A DNA stretch of 64,000 nucleotides. Source: Devosia equisanguinis (GTDB lineage: Bacteria; Pseudomonadota; Alphaproteobacteria; Rhizobiales; Devosiaceae). Location of the stretch: the NCBI RefSeq assembly GCF_900631955.1, contig NZ_UZWD01000026.1, positions 1 through 64,000 on the forward strand. The letters are read 5' to 3'. Positions 31,351 to 39,277 of this stretch are shown here, in pieces. Position 1 is the first letter of the stretch. Every line of letters begins with the position of its first letter. The translations under genes and the position numbers were made by a program. The notes under the pieces were generated by a model that was not told the origin of the DNA, did no database searches, and worked only from the letters and a program-made list of their open reading frames with translations.

Positions 31351-32532
31351 TCACACTCCGGAAAATGCGGGGAAGCGGCTGAGAGAAAAGGCAGAAATAT
31401 CGATGGCGCTCTGCCCGGTGGTCACCAGCTGTGCAGCAATCTCGCCGATGGCCGCTGAATGCTTGAAGCCATGGCCGGAGCAGGGGGACACCACCAGGAT
31501 CCGCTCATCGTTCGGGTGCCAGTCGATGACGAAGGCGCTGTCCGGGGTTGCGGTGTAAAGGCAGGTCACCGCCTTATGCCGCCGTTCCGATACGCCCTTG
31601 AGGCGCGGCGCCAGATGGCGGGTATATTTTTCGGCAGACGCCGAAAGCGGCACGTTGCGGTCCACTTGGTCGGGATCGATGGGGTTGCCATAGGCTTCGT
31701 CGGCGATCTTGATGGCGCCCAGCCCATCGATCTCGGGAAAGCCGTAGAAGAAGTCGTCGGCGCTCTCGCCATGCGGCCAGATAAACACCGGGCCGCTCGC
31801 CCATTCCTGCCGCAGCTCCGGTTCGAGTTCGAACCAATGCATGGACTGGCGGGTGGGAGAGAGAATGGTCTCGAACGCGCCGCCTAACAGGCTCGGTGCG
31901 CCGCTGCCTGCCGAAAGCACTAGCTTCTGGGCCAGGATATCGCCCAACGTTGTCTTGAGCAGGACGCCATCCGGCGTGTGTTCGATGGCGGTGACCTTCG
32001 TGTCGAGCACCGTCTCCCCGCCTAGCGCCTTGCCCAGCGTTAACTGGGCGGCAACGCAGCGCTCGGGTTCGACATAGCCGGCTCCCGGCTCGAAATAGCC
32101 AATTTCATCGTCGGCGACTGCGAACTGCGGAAAGCGCTGGCGGATCGCATTGGCGTCGAGAATTTCGTGCGGAATGCTGTAGCGGTTGGCCGCCTCGCGC
32201 GTACGCTGGATAAAGCCGGTTCGCCCTGGGCGTTCAACGGCATCGTCGGCGCGTGAGATGATGAGGCACCCCACTTCGCTGAGCAGGGTCTGCCCGGTTT
32301 GGCCCTCAAGGTCGCGCCAGATTTCGTGGCTGCGGCTGACCAATGGCACATAAGCCATGCCTTCGCCGATGGCGCGCCGGGTGATGCGGCTTTCGCCATG
32401 AGTAGATCCATGGGGATGGGGCGGATTGTAGCGGTCAATACCGATGACATCGGCCCCGGCCTTTGCAAGCTGGTAGAATGCCGCGCTCCCCATAGCCCCG
32501 AGCCCCAGGACTGCATACTCACAACGACGCAT
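31351..32532 (-). CDS. FAD-dependent amine/amino-acid oxidase, N-methyltryptophan oxidase-like
   Basis: A 393-residue flavoprotein of the monomeric sarcosine oxidase/SolA group. The N-terminal GLGAMGSAAFYQLAKAG motif binds FAD, GSTHGESRITR follows at the expected place, and the C-terminal CLYTATPDSAFVIDWHP and SPCSGHGFKHS segments contain the family's covalent-flavin cysteine region. Members oxidise secondary amines or N-methyl amino acids, giving an imine, H2O2 and, for methyl groups, formaldehyde. The ATG at 32532 follows GAGGGTGG. It heads an operon with the dipeptidase and importer, divergent from the indole-type monooxygenase, with shared operator motifs between them. The substrate is inferred only. 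Confidence 0.85.
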   Translation of the reverse strand: MRRCEYAVLGLGAMGSAAFYQLAKAGADVIGIDRYNPPHPHGSTHGESRITRRAIGEGMAYVPLVSRSHEIWRDLEGQTGQTLLSEVGCLIISRADDAVERPGRTGFIQRTREAANRYSIPHEILDANAIRQRFPQFAVADDEIGYFEPGAGYVEPERCVAAQLTLGKALGGETVLDTKVTAIEHTPDGVLLKTTLGDILAQKLVLSAGSGAPSLLGGAFETILSPTRQSMHWFELEPELRQEWASGPVFIWPHGESADDFFYGFPEIDGLGAIKIADEAYGNPIDPDQVDRNVPLSASAEKYTRHLAPRLKGVSERRHKAVTCLYTATPDSAFVIDWHPNDERILVVSPCSGHGFKHSAAIGEIAAQLVTTGQSAIDISAFSLSRFPAFSGV

Positions 32533-33033
32533 TCTGCCCACCCTCTCGTCACAGCCGAGCGGTCGTCAACCTAGATGCATGCCTCTGCATTGGTATAGAC
32601 CTAAAATTTTAAGCTCCACCGACCCGTGAGTTTTGTTTTTTGAGCGACCCACTTGGCCGGGGTTTGGTATGCCTAGCGAGCCACAGGCTGAGCGGGTCGT
32701 CAATCGCATTTATGTGCGCAATCGGCACTTAAAATAGAAAATATTGCCTTCATGAAATCTAAAAATAGCAAGTGATGCTACGATATGCATCGTGAGTAGA
32801 ATTTGGTCACTTCTGCGACCTGGCGCCGTCTGTCGCGCTACGCCGCAGAAGCCAACTGCTGCGCGCCGCTTTCCCAGATTGCCTGTTGGCCCTCAGCCAT
32901 CACCCGTTGGTCGCTTCGACACAAACAATCAGCGATAAGTGCATAGTGCATGCACTGGCTGCATAGCGCCGGATGACGGATTTGCGACGATCCCATGCAG
33001 TCCATGAGGGTGGACAAGCAAGGGAACACGAAA
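32533..33033. promoter_or_regulatory. Divergent regulatory region, oxidase operon / monooxygenase operon
   Basis: This 501-bp stretch contains no supported gene but many regulatory-looking elements. CCTAGATGCATGC (32570-32582) is identical to a site at 45421-45433. ATGCA-N6-TGCAT spans 32575-32590. ACCTAAA (32599-32605) merges into the palindrome TAAAATTTTA (32602-32611). ATATGCAT lies at 32783-32790. The perfect 12-bp palindrome AGTGCATGCACT (32945-32956) is about 80 bp before the monooxygenase start. A minus-strand frame of 63 codons (32838-33029) overlaps this; it has no recognised domain. Confidence 0.6.
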
Positions 33034-34260
33034 ATGCGAAAAATCGGAATTGTTGGCGCCGGTCAGGCCGGCCTGCAGCTGGGCCTGGGGCTGCTCAAGA
33101 ATGGCTACCAGGTGGTCATTACCTCTAATCAGACGCCGGACCAGATCCGCAATGGCCGCGTCACCTCCAGCCAATGCATGTTTGACCGCGCGCTGGAAAA
33201 CGAGCGCGCCCTGGGCATCGACTTCTGGAAAGACGCGCCGCCCGTGGAGGGAATCCAGTTTTCCCTGGTCCCGGGCGGCCAGACCGCGATGCAGTGGTCG
33301 TCCCGCCTCGACAGGCCGGCTCAGTCCATCGACCAGCGTGTGAAGATGCCGCGCTGGATGACAGAATTCGAAAAGGCCGGTGGCGAACTGCGCATCGCCG
33401 ATGTCGACATGGCCGGGCTGGAAGCGCTCGAGCAGGAATGCGACCTCGTCATCGTCGCCTCGGGCAAGGGTGAGATCGGCAAGCTGTTCCAGCGCGACGA
33501 AACGCGCTCGCCTTTCGACAAACCCCAGCGGTCGCTGGCGCTGACCTATGTGCACGGCATGGAGCCGCGCAAGGAGCATTCGGCGGTCAATTTCAACCTG
33601 ATGCCGGGTGTGGGCGAGTATTTCGTATTCCCGGCGCTGACCCTTAGCGGCCCATGTGAGATCATGGTGTTCGAAGGCATTCCCGGTGGCCCGATGGACA
33701 ATTGGGCCAATGTGAAGAGCCCGCAGGAGCATCTGGCCGAGAGCCTCCGCATCCTCAAGGAATTCGTGCCCGAGGAATATGCCCGCTCAAAGGATTGCGT
33801 GCTGACTGACGACCTCGGCATATTGGCTGGCCGCTTCCCGCCCACCGTGCGCAAGCCGGTTCTGGCGCTGCCCAATGGCGCTGTGGCACTGGGCATGGGC
33901 GACTCGGTCTGCCTTAACGACCCGATCACCGGCCAAGGCTCCAACAATGCCAGCCACTGCGCGGCGGCCTATCTCACGGCGATTCTCGAGCATGGCGATC
34001 GTCCCTATGACGCCGCCTTCATGCAGGCGACGTTTGATCGCTACTGGGATTATGCCCAGTTCGTCGTTGGCTGGACCAACAACATGCTGCTGCCGCCGCC
34101 CGAGCACATGGTCAAGATCCTCGGCACGGCCCAGCAGAACCAGAAGGTGGCCCACTGGTTCGTCAACGGCTTCAACGACCCCCGCACCTACTTCCCGACT
34201 ATCACTGACCCGGCTCTCACCGACGCCTTCTTGGCTGAGGCCATGGGAGCAGCAGCATGA
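33034..34260 (+). CDS. Styrene/indole-type flavin monooxygenase (StyA-like, group E)
   Basis: The 408-residue protein is close in length and layout to the StyA oxygenase of two-component styrene monooxygenases (about 415). FAD motif GIVGAGQAGLQLGLGL is at residues 5-20; SPFDKPQRSLAL in the middle and GMGDSVCLNDPITGQGSNNAS near residue 290 align with StyA blocks as I remember them. Group E enzymes epoxidise styrene or indole using reduced FAD from a separate reductase, and here the reductase gene follows with a four-base overlap. With an isatin-hydrolase-like gene nearby, indole or a 3-substituted indole is the best-guess substrate, giving indoxyl or an epoxide. The ATG at 33034 follows AAGGGA. 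Confidence 0.85.
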   Translation: MRKIGIVGAGQAGLQLGLGLLKNGYQVVITSNQTPDQIRNGRVTSSQCMFDRALENERALGIDFWKDAPPVEGIQFSLVPGGQTAMQWSSRLDRPAQSIDQRVKMPRWMTEFEKAGGELRIADVDMAGLEALEQECDLVIVASGKGEIGKLFQRDETRSPFDKPQRSLALTYVHGMEPRKEHSAVNFNLMPGVGEYFVFPALTLSGPCEIMVFEGIPGGPMDNWANVKSPQEHLAESLRILKEFVPEEYARSKDCVLTDDLGILAGRFPPTVRKPVLALPNGAVALGMGDSVCLNDPITGQGSNNASHCAAAYLTAILEHGDRPYDAAFMQATFDRYWDYAQFVVGWTNNMLLPPPEHMVKILGTAQQNQKVAHWFVNGFNDPRTYFPTITDPALTDAFLAEAMGAAA

Positions 34261-34763
34261 GTGAACCCATCAGCAATATCGACCCGGCGCAATTGCGCCG
34301 GGCCTTTGGAATGTTCGCCACCGGAGTGCTCATCGTCACCACCCGCTGGGGCGAGCGCATCCACGGCATGACGGCGAATTCGTTCACCTCGGTCTCGCTC
34401 AACCCGCCACTGGTCCTGATCTGCATCGACCACAAGGCTTCGATGAAACAGGCGCTGCACGATAGCGGCCATTATGGTCTCTCGGTGCTAGCGCATGACC
34501 AGCAGCATCTGTCCCGTCACTTCTCGTCGCGAGGCAGTTCTGATCTGGAGGTCAGCTTTGACGAGCTCGGCGGCATGCCGGTGGTGCAGGGGGCGCTGGC
34601 CCAGTTCTCCTGCCGCATCACCCAGGCGCCGGATGCCGGCGACCATCTGATCTTCATCGGCGAAGTCACCGACTACAAGCACAATACCGGCGAGCCGTTG
34701 CTCTACTTCGGCGGCGGTTACAAGCAATTGCACAAACCCCAGGTGATGGAGGCCTGCCAATGA
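34257..34763 (+). CDS. Flavin reductase (StyB/HpaC-like) for the monooxygenase
   Basis: A 168-residue flavin reductase of the FMN_red/HpaC family: LRRAFGMFATGVLIVTT at the start, GMTANSFTSVSLNPPLVLICID (flavin-binding block) at about residues 36-57, and a C-terminal LLYFGGGYKQL. It uses NAD(P)H to make reduced flavin for the oxygenase encoded immediately upstream. Overlaps of four bases with both neighbours show tight coupling. Confidence 0.9.
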   Translation: MSEPISNIDPAQLRRAFGMFATGVLIVTTRWGERIHGMTANSFTSVSLNPPLVLICIDHKASMKQALHDSGHYGLSVLAHDQQHLSRHFSSRGSSDLEVSFDELGGMPVVQGALAQFSCRITQAPDAGDHLIFIGEVTDYKHNTGEPLLYFGGGYKQLHKPQVMEACQ

Positions 34764-35560
34764 GCGAGTTCGAAGGAAAGGTGGCAATCGTCACGGGTGG
34801 CGCGGCCAGCATTGGCCTCGATATCACCAAGGGACTCGTAGAGGCCGGCGTAAAGGTCGTGGTTGGAGCACGCAGCCGCGAAGCCGGCGAGGCTGTAGCC
34901 AGGCAGTTCGGCGACAAGGTGCGCTATGTGGCTGCCGACATCCGCAAGGACGAAGACCTCGATGCCCTCGTTGCTGCGGCCGCGGAATGGGGTCGGCTCG
35001 ACATCGTCGTCAACAATGCCGCCGTCTATGACGACAATGGTGCTCAATCGAGCCGCGAGTCCTGGCTCAATACGCTGAACACCAATGTGGTCTCGAGCGC
35101 GCTGCTGTCGGAAAAGGCGCGGCCGCATCTTGCGAAGCAGGGGGGCTCGATCGTCAATATCTCCTCGATCAGCGCCTATGCGGCTCAGTCCGGCCGCTGG
35201 ACTTACCCGGTCTCCAAGGCCGCCATCCTGCACCTGACACACTCGCAGGCGCTGGATTATGCCAAGGACGGTATCCGGTCCAATAGCATCATTCTCGGCT
35301 GGACCTGGAGCGATCCCATTGCCGGCCTGTCCGGTAACGATCAGGAAAAGGCCGACAGTGTCGGCGCAAATTTCCACATCCTGGGGCGAGTCGGTCGCGG
35401 GCCGGAAGCGGCAGCGGCGGTACTGTTCCTGTCATCCAAGGCAGCCAGCTTCACCACCGGCTCTGAACTCAAGGTCGATGGCGGCTACACGGCGCTGGGG
35501 CCGGAAGGTCCGGGCCAGGCGATTGCCCTGCTCACCGGCGGCAGCGCCTCGGTCCGCTGA
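34760..35560 (+). CDS. Short-chain dehydrogenase/reductase
   Basis: A 266-residue classical SDR. The cofactor motif is TGGAASIG (residues about 12-19), with NNAAVYDD near 90 and SSISAYAAQSGRWTYPVSKAA providing the catalytic serine, tyrosine and lysine (YPVSK, so the usual Tyr-x3-Lys is kept). It is the third gene of the monooxygenase operon, overlapping the reductase by four bases. By position it could oxidise the hydroxylated product, for example 3-hydroxyindoline or dihydroxyindoline to indoxyl or isatin, as SDRs do in indole oxidation operons. That reaction is inference. Confidence 0.8.
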   Translation: MSEFEGKVAIVTGGAASIGLDITKGLVEAGVKVVVGARSREAGEAVARQFGDKVRYVAADIRKDEDLDALVAAAAEWGRLDIVVNNAAVYDDNGAQSSRESWLNTLNTNVVSSALLSEKARPHLAKQGGSIVNISSISAYAAQSGRWTYPVSKAAILHLTHSQALDYAKDGIRSNSIILGWTWSDPIAGLSGNDQEKADSVGANFHILGRVGRGPEAAAAVLFLSSKAASFTTGSELKVDGGYTALGPEGPGQAIALLTGGSASVR

Positions 35561-35611
35561 ACCATGTGGCCGGCCCAGCGCATCAGCGATAAGGGTCGGC
35601 CCAATCCAGCA

Positions 35612-36586
35612 TCAGCGGCGGCGGCGTGTTTCCGACGGCGACTCGCCGAATGTCGCCTTGTAAAGCGCCGCGAAGCGCCCCAGTTGATAGAAGCCCCATT
35701 GTGTGGCCACGGACGTAACCGTTTCCTCGTCCCCGCCTGTGAGCAACTGCTCCCGCACACGATTGAGGCGTACCATGCGCAAATGGGCCAGCGGCGAGGT
35801 GCCGCGAAAGTGACGGAAACCATCGAACAGCGCGCGTCCGCTGACGCCGCTCACCGCGATCAGGTCCTGAAGGTCGAGCGGCTTGTCCGCATTCTCTTCG
35901 ATAAAGCCCTCCACCAAGCGCACATGTCGCGGCGCGATGGCATTGCTGCGCTGGGCCAGCCTGGCGGTGAAATTGTTGGCCTGATGTTCGAGCAGGCTCA
36001 CCATGAGCAGCGATTCCTGCAGGCTCGCCGCCAGCGGATTGGGCGGCTCTTCGGAAAGCTCCAACCCATCCATCAGCAGGTTCACCATGCGCCACCAATG
36101 CGCGCTCGCACCCTGCACCGGCATCGCCAGGTCGAAGCGGACGCCCTTGGCTGGTGCGCCACCGAGCATGGCCGACAATTGCTGCTCAAGTGCCCCGCGA
36201 TCGATGCGCACCATCAATTTGGCGCAGTCGGCACTCCAGCGCATGCGCGTGGCATCATCTGGGTTGAGGACTGTCGCCTGTGCGGAAGACGCCTCGGCCT
36301 CATGACGCCCTTGCTTGATCCGCGCCTGGCCGGAATAGGGGAGCATCAGCAGAAAAAAGTCATCGAGGGCGCCCGGTTCGATCTCGACGTCCGCGCCATA
36401 GCTCATCGCGCCCACCGCGATGGCTCCTGTTCGCGCCATGGTCTGCCACGCCCCGACGGTACGGGCGCCGGAGAGCGGACGCAGACGATGGTCACAATAA
36501 ACGCGGGCGACCTGTTCTCTCGCCTCGTCCACATCGGTGGTGGAGAAGCGTTCATAGCGGGCGAGCGGTTGCTGCAAAGCAGTCAT
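35612..36586 (-). CDS. AraC family transcriptional regulator
   Basis: A 324-residue regulator with an N-terminal AraC-binding-like ligand domain (residues about 20-200) and a C-terminal double helix-turn-helix (DLIAVSGVSGRALFDGFRHFRGTSPLAHLRMVRL, then VTSVATQWGFYQLGRFAALYKATFGESPS). The ATG at 36586 is preceded by GGGAG; a GTG three codons upstream is possible. It is convergent with the monooxygenase operon. AraC regulators are known beside indole oxidation genes, so it may activate them. A GTTTA/TAAAC inverted repeat lies in its own upstream region. Confidence 0.88.
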   Translation of the reverse strand: MTALQQPLARYERFSTTDVDEAREQVARVYCDHRLRPLSGARTVGAWQTMARTGAIAVGAMSYGADVEIEPGALDDFFLLMLPYSGQARIKQGRHEAEASSAQATVLNPDDATRMRWSADCAKLMVRIDRGALEQQLSAMLGGAPAKGVRFDLAMPVQGASAHWWRMVNLLMDGLELSEEPPNPLAASLQESLLMVSLLEHQANNFTARLAQRSNAIAPRHVRLVEGFIEENADKPLDLQDLIAVSGVSGRALFDGFRHFRGTSPLAHLRMVRLNRVREQLLTGGDEETVTSVATQWGFYQLGRFAALYKATFGESPSETRRRR

Positions 36587-36629
36587 CGACGTCACTCCCG
36601 TTCCGGCCCGCGAGCAGTGCCGGAAAACA

Positions 36630-36643
36630 GTTTAAGCCTAAAC
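36630..36643. promoter_or_regulatory. GTTTA-N4-TAAAC inverted repeat upstream of araC-type gene
   Basis: GTTTAAGCCTAAAC has perfect five-base arms around AGCC and contains the GCCTAAA variant of the half-site seen in other promoters of this region. It lies 44 bp before the AraC-type gene start. Confidence 0.45.
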
Positions 36644-36688
36644 ATTAAACAGTGCCCGCGTCATGCGCAAGAGCTGTGCAGGTCACGC

Positions 36689-38254
36689 TCACTTGCCCGC
36701 CAGATCCTGGGCCAGCATGAATCCCGAGCCGACGCCGGTTCCGGCGCCCGGCCAGGTCGAAGCGCCTACCTGATAGAGGCCGGACAGTGGTGTCTTCCAG
36801 CGCGACCAGCCGTGCACTGGTCGGAACAGGAAATTCTGGTCCAGGTGGTGGCTGCCGGAGAGGCTGTCGCCGCCCACCAGGTTGGGGTTCATCCGCTCGA
36901 GATCGAGCGGGGACTGCACTGCCATGCCCAGTATCTTGCCGCGAAGTCCCGGCGCATACCGTTCGATCAGGTCGATGGCGCGCTCGGCATAGGGCCCCTT
37001 GGCTTCATCCCAATTCTGGGCGCTGATCTTTCCGGCTGCGTCGCCGGCAATATCGTAGGGCAGGGTGCGGACCTGCACCCAAAGGACATGCTTGCCCTCT
37101 GGCGCGCGGCTGGGATCGAGGGCCGTCGGTTGACCGACGACGAGGACAGGCTCGTCGGGCAAAAGTCCAGAGATGGACTGCTGATAGACGCGCGACATGG
37201 TGGCATAATCCGGCGCCAGATGCACATAGGCGAAGCGCTTGAGGTCCTCTCCGGCTTGCCAATCCGGCAGGCTGTCGAGCGCCATATGGATCATCATCGT
37301 ACCGGGACCGGCGCGGAACTTGCTCGCCGGGGCGGTGAACCGCGCGGGCAGGTCGGGAGCAAGGCGGATGAGGTGGCGCGGATGAAGATTGGCAATGACG
37401 GCTCGGCTGGCGCTGATTTCGCGGCCATCGCTCAGCCGTACACCAATTGCCTTGCCGTTACGCGTGGTGATGGCGGTGACCTCGGCATTGCATTCGATTC
37501 GACCGCCCCTGGCCCCGATGACGCCGCTCATGGCGCGGATAATGGCATCGGCGCCGCCTTTGCCGAGCACCATCCCAAATGCCTGGTTGGCCATGCTTTC
37601 GAGATAGGGGAATACCGCGCCGCCGGCGATGTCGGGACCGAAGTCGAGATGCATGCCCCAGGCGGCCATCATGGCGCGCAATTGCGGGCTTTCGAAATGC
37701 CTGTCGAGATAGTTGCGCGGCGAGGAGACCAGCATGCCTGCCATGTCCCGCATCCAGTCCAGCCCTTTTTCGCGCCAGGCCCTGAACATCAGCTTGACCA
37801 CGGCAAGCGACGGCATCGGCTTGCCAAGAAGACCGCCGATATAGGCAGCATCCGAGGGAAAGCTTGCTGCCATCGCGCGCCAGGCGGCTGCGTCAGCGCT
37901 GGAAAACTCCGCAATGCGCGCACTTGTCGCCGCAAGGTCGGTGCTGACGCCCAGCCATCGACCATCGACGAAAGGGGTGGCGAAGCTGTCCGCTACGCCG
38001 ACGAAGTCCAGCCCCTGCGCGTGCAACGCCTGCTTGTGGGTGGCGTAAAAGGCAGAGCCCGCAAACATGGACAGGTTCATGGCGCAGAGATCGTGCCGGA
38101 AGCCGGGCAGGGTGGCCTCCTCGGTGCGCACCGCGCCGCCGGGGGCATCGGCCTTTTCCAGCACCAGCACGCTCCAGCCTCGCTCGGCCAGGTGGGTGGC
38201 GGCTGCCAGCCCGTTCACGCCCGCGCCAACGACAATGGCGTCTACCTGTTGCAT
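36689..38254 (-). CDS. Phytoene dehydrogenase-like FAD/NAD(P) oxidoreductase (copy 1)
   Basis: A 521-residue flavoprotein of the carotenoid desaturase-like amine oxidase superfamily. The N-terminus has VVGAGVNGLAAATHLAERGWSVLVLEKADAPGGAVRTEE, the classical FAD fingerprint, and the C-terminus has GLYQVGASTWPGAGTGVGSGFM, the flavin-binding closing motif. The start at 38254 follows GGGAGA. It shares family, length and many motifs with the gene at 39278, which lies on the other side of the isatin-hydrolase-like gene. No carotenoid genes are present, so a role in oxidising an indolic intermediate is more likely, though unproven. Confidence 0.82.
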   Translation of the reverse strand: MQQVDAIVVGAGVNGLAAATHLAERGWSVLVLEKADAPGGAVRTEEATLPGFRHDLCAMNLSMFAGSAFYATHKQALHAQGLDFVGVADSFATPFVDGRWLGVSTDLAATSARIAEFSSADAAAWRAMAASFPSDAAYIGGLLGKPMPSLAVVKLMFRAWREKGLDWMRDMAGMLVSSPRNYLDRHFESPQLRAMMAAWGMHLDFGPDIAGGAVFPYLESMANQAFGMVLGKGGADAIIRAMSGVIGARGGRIECNAEVTAITTRNGKAIGVRLSDGREISASRAVIANLHPRHLIRLAPDLPARFTAPASKFRAGPGTMMIHMALDSLPDWQAGEDLKRFAYVHLAPDYATMSRVYQQSISGLLPDEPVLVVGQPTALDPSRAPEGKHVLWVQVRTLPYDIAGDAAGKISAQNWDEAKGPYAERAIDLIERYAPGLRGKILGMAVQSPLDLERMNPNLVGGDSLSGSHHLDQNFLFRPVHGWSRWKTPLSGLYQVGASTWPGAGTGVGSGFMLAQDLAGK

Positions 38255-38304
38255 GGCCACTTCTCCCCGCGTCAACCAACAAGGAGTGCAGCCTGTCACA
38301 ATAA

Positions 38305-38339
38305 ATATGCATATGTCGATATTTTCGACCTAAAATATC
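38305..38339. promoter_or_regulatory. Operator cluster between divergent oxidoreductase and hydrolase genes
   Basis: ATATGCATAT (38305-38314) is a perfect palindrome and a shortened form of the 16-mer found upstream of the iorA-like gene. Next to it GATATTTT and AAAATATC form a perfect inverted repeat with a six-base spacer (38318-38339), enclosing the ACCTAAA half-site (38328-38334). Confidence 0.65.
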
Positions 38340-38464
38340 TTTCCAAAGCCTGCAATGCAGGTATTCTATGGTCAGGAAACTCCATGCAGTTGCCTGATAA
38401 AGTGCCCGCGGGGGAGACGCGGGTGGGAACGCAGTTTACGCAAGCCTCACGAGGAAAATCCGCC

Positions 38465-39256
38465 ATGAGCTCACTTCAAGCCCTTGCCAACGTCGCCGGC
38501 GCCCTGGCGTCCGGCGCCATCGAAATCGTCGACCTGACCGCTCCGCTGGGGCCGAATACCCCGGTTCTCTATCTGCCGCCCGACTTTGCCAAGAACACGC
38601 CCGCGTTCAAGATGCACAAGATCTCGGCCTATGACCAGGACGGTCCCTGGTGGGCCTGGGGTTGGATGGAACTGGGTGAACATACCGGCACCCATTTCGA
38701 CGCCCCCAGCCACTGGATTTCCGGCAAGGACGTGCCGAACAATTCGACCGACACCATTTCTCCGCAGACCTTTGTGGCGCCGGTAGTCGTCATCGATAAG
38801 TCCAAGGAAGTCGCTGCCAATCCCGATTTTCTGCTGACTGCCGATGACATCAAGGCCTGGGAAGCCGAGCACGGCGCCATTCCCAAGGGCGCCTGGGTCG
38901 TACTGCGGTCAGACTGGTATCCGCGCAATGTCAGCACCGAGCAGTTCCTCAATGCCGATGAGAACGGCCCGCACACGCCGGGGCCGAGCGTCGATGCCGT
39001 CAAATACCTTGTCGAAAAGCAAGTTCTGGGCTGGGGCAATGAATGCGTCGGCACCGACGCCGGCGCGGCCGCGACATTTGATCCGCCATTCCCGGCCCAT
39101 GCCCTGTTGTTGGGCGCCGGCGCCTACGGCCTGGCCAGCCTCGTTAACCTCGACAAGCTGCCGGCAACCGGCGCGCTGCTGGTCGTCGCGCCGCTGAAGA
39201 TCGTCGGCGGCACCGGCAGCCCGGTGCGCTGCTTCGCGCTCGTCCCGCGCGGCTAA
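38465..39256 (+). CDS. Cyclase family metal-dependent hydrolase, probable isatin hydrolase
   Basis: A 263-residue member of the cyclase/kynurenine-formamidase superfamily. The metal motif HTGTHFDAPSH gives His73, His77, Asp79 and His83, the positions I recall for the Mn2+ site in Labrenzia isatin hydrolase. The length (263) fits isatin hydrolase better than bacterial kynurenine formamidase (about 210). Isatin hydrolase opens isatin to isatinate (2-aminophenylglyoxylate). The ATG at 38465 follows GAGGAAAA; the frame is open far upstream, but that part is antisense to other genes. It is co-oriented with the second desaturase-like gene 21 bp downstream. Alternative: an N-formylkynurenine formamidase-type amidase. 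Confidence 0.75.
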   Translation: MSSLQALANVAGALASGAIEIVDLTAPLGPNTPVLYLPPDFAKNTPAFKMHKISAYDQDGPWWAWGWMELGEHTGTHFDAPSHWISGKDVPNNSTDTISPQTFVAPVVVIDKSKEVAANPDFLLTADDIKAWEAEHGAIPKGAWVVLRSDWYPRNVSTEQFLNADENGPHTPGPSVDAVKYLVEKQVLGWGNECVGTDAGAAATFDPPFPAHALLLGAGAYGLASLVNLDKLPATGALLVVAPLKIVGGTGSPVRCFALVPRG

Positions 39257-39277
39257 GCAAACAGGGAGAGGTGGATC

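Noticed and set aside
35564-38464. Very long plus-strand open frame (about 967 codons) running into the isatin-hydrolase-like gene
   Set aside because: It is antisense to the AraC-type and FAD oxidoreductase genes, encodes no recognisable domain, and the real gene starts at 38465 with a proper ribosome binding site. Long antisense frames are expected in high-GC DNA.
38465-39256. Kynurenine formamidase as the identity of the cyclase-family protein
   Set aside because: The metal motif fits both, but the length of 263 residues and the neighbouring indole-type oxygenase and IorAB genes favour isatin hydrolase; no kynurenine pathway genes (tryptophan dioxygenase, kynureninase) are present.
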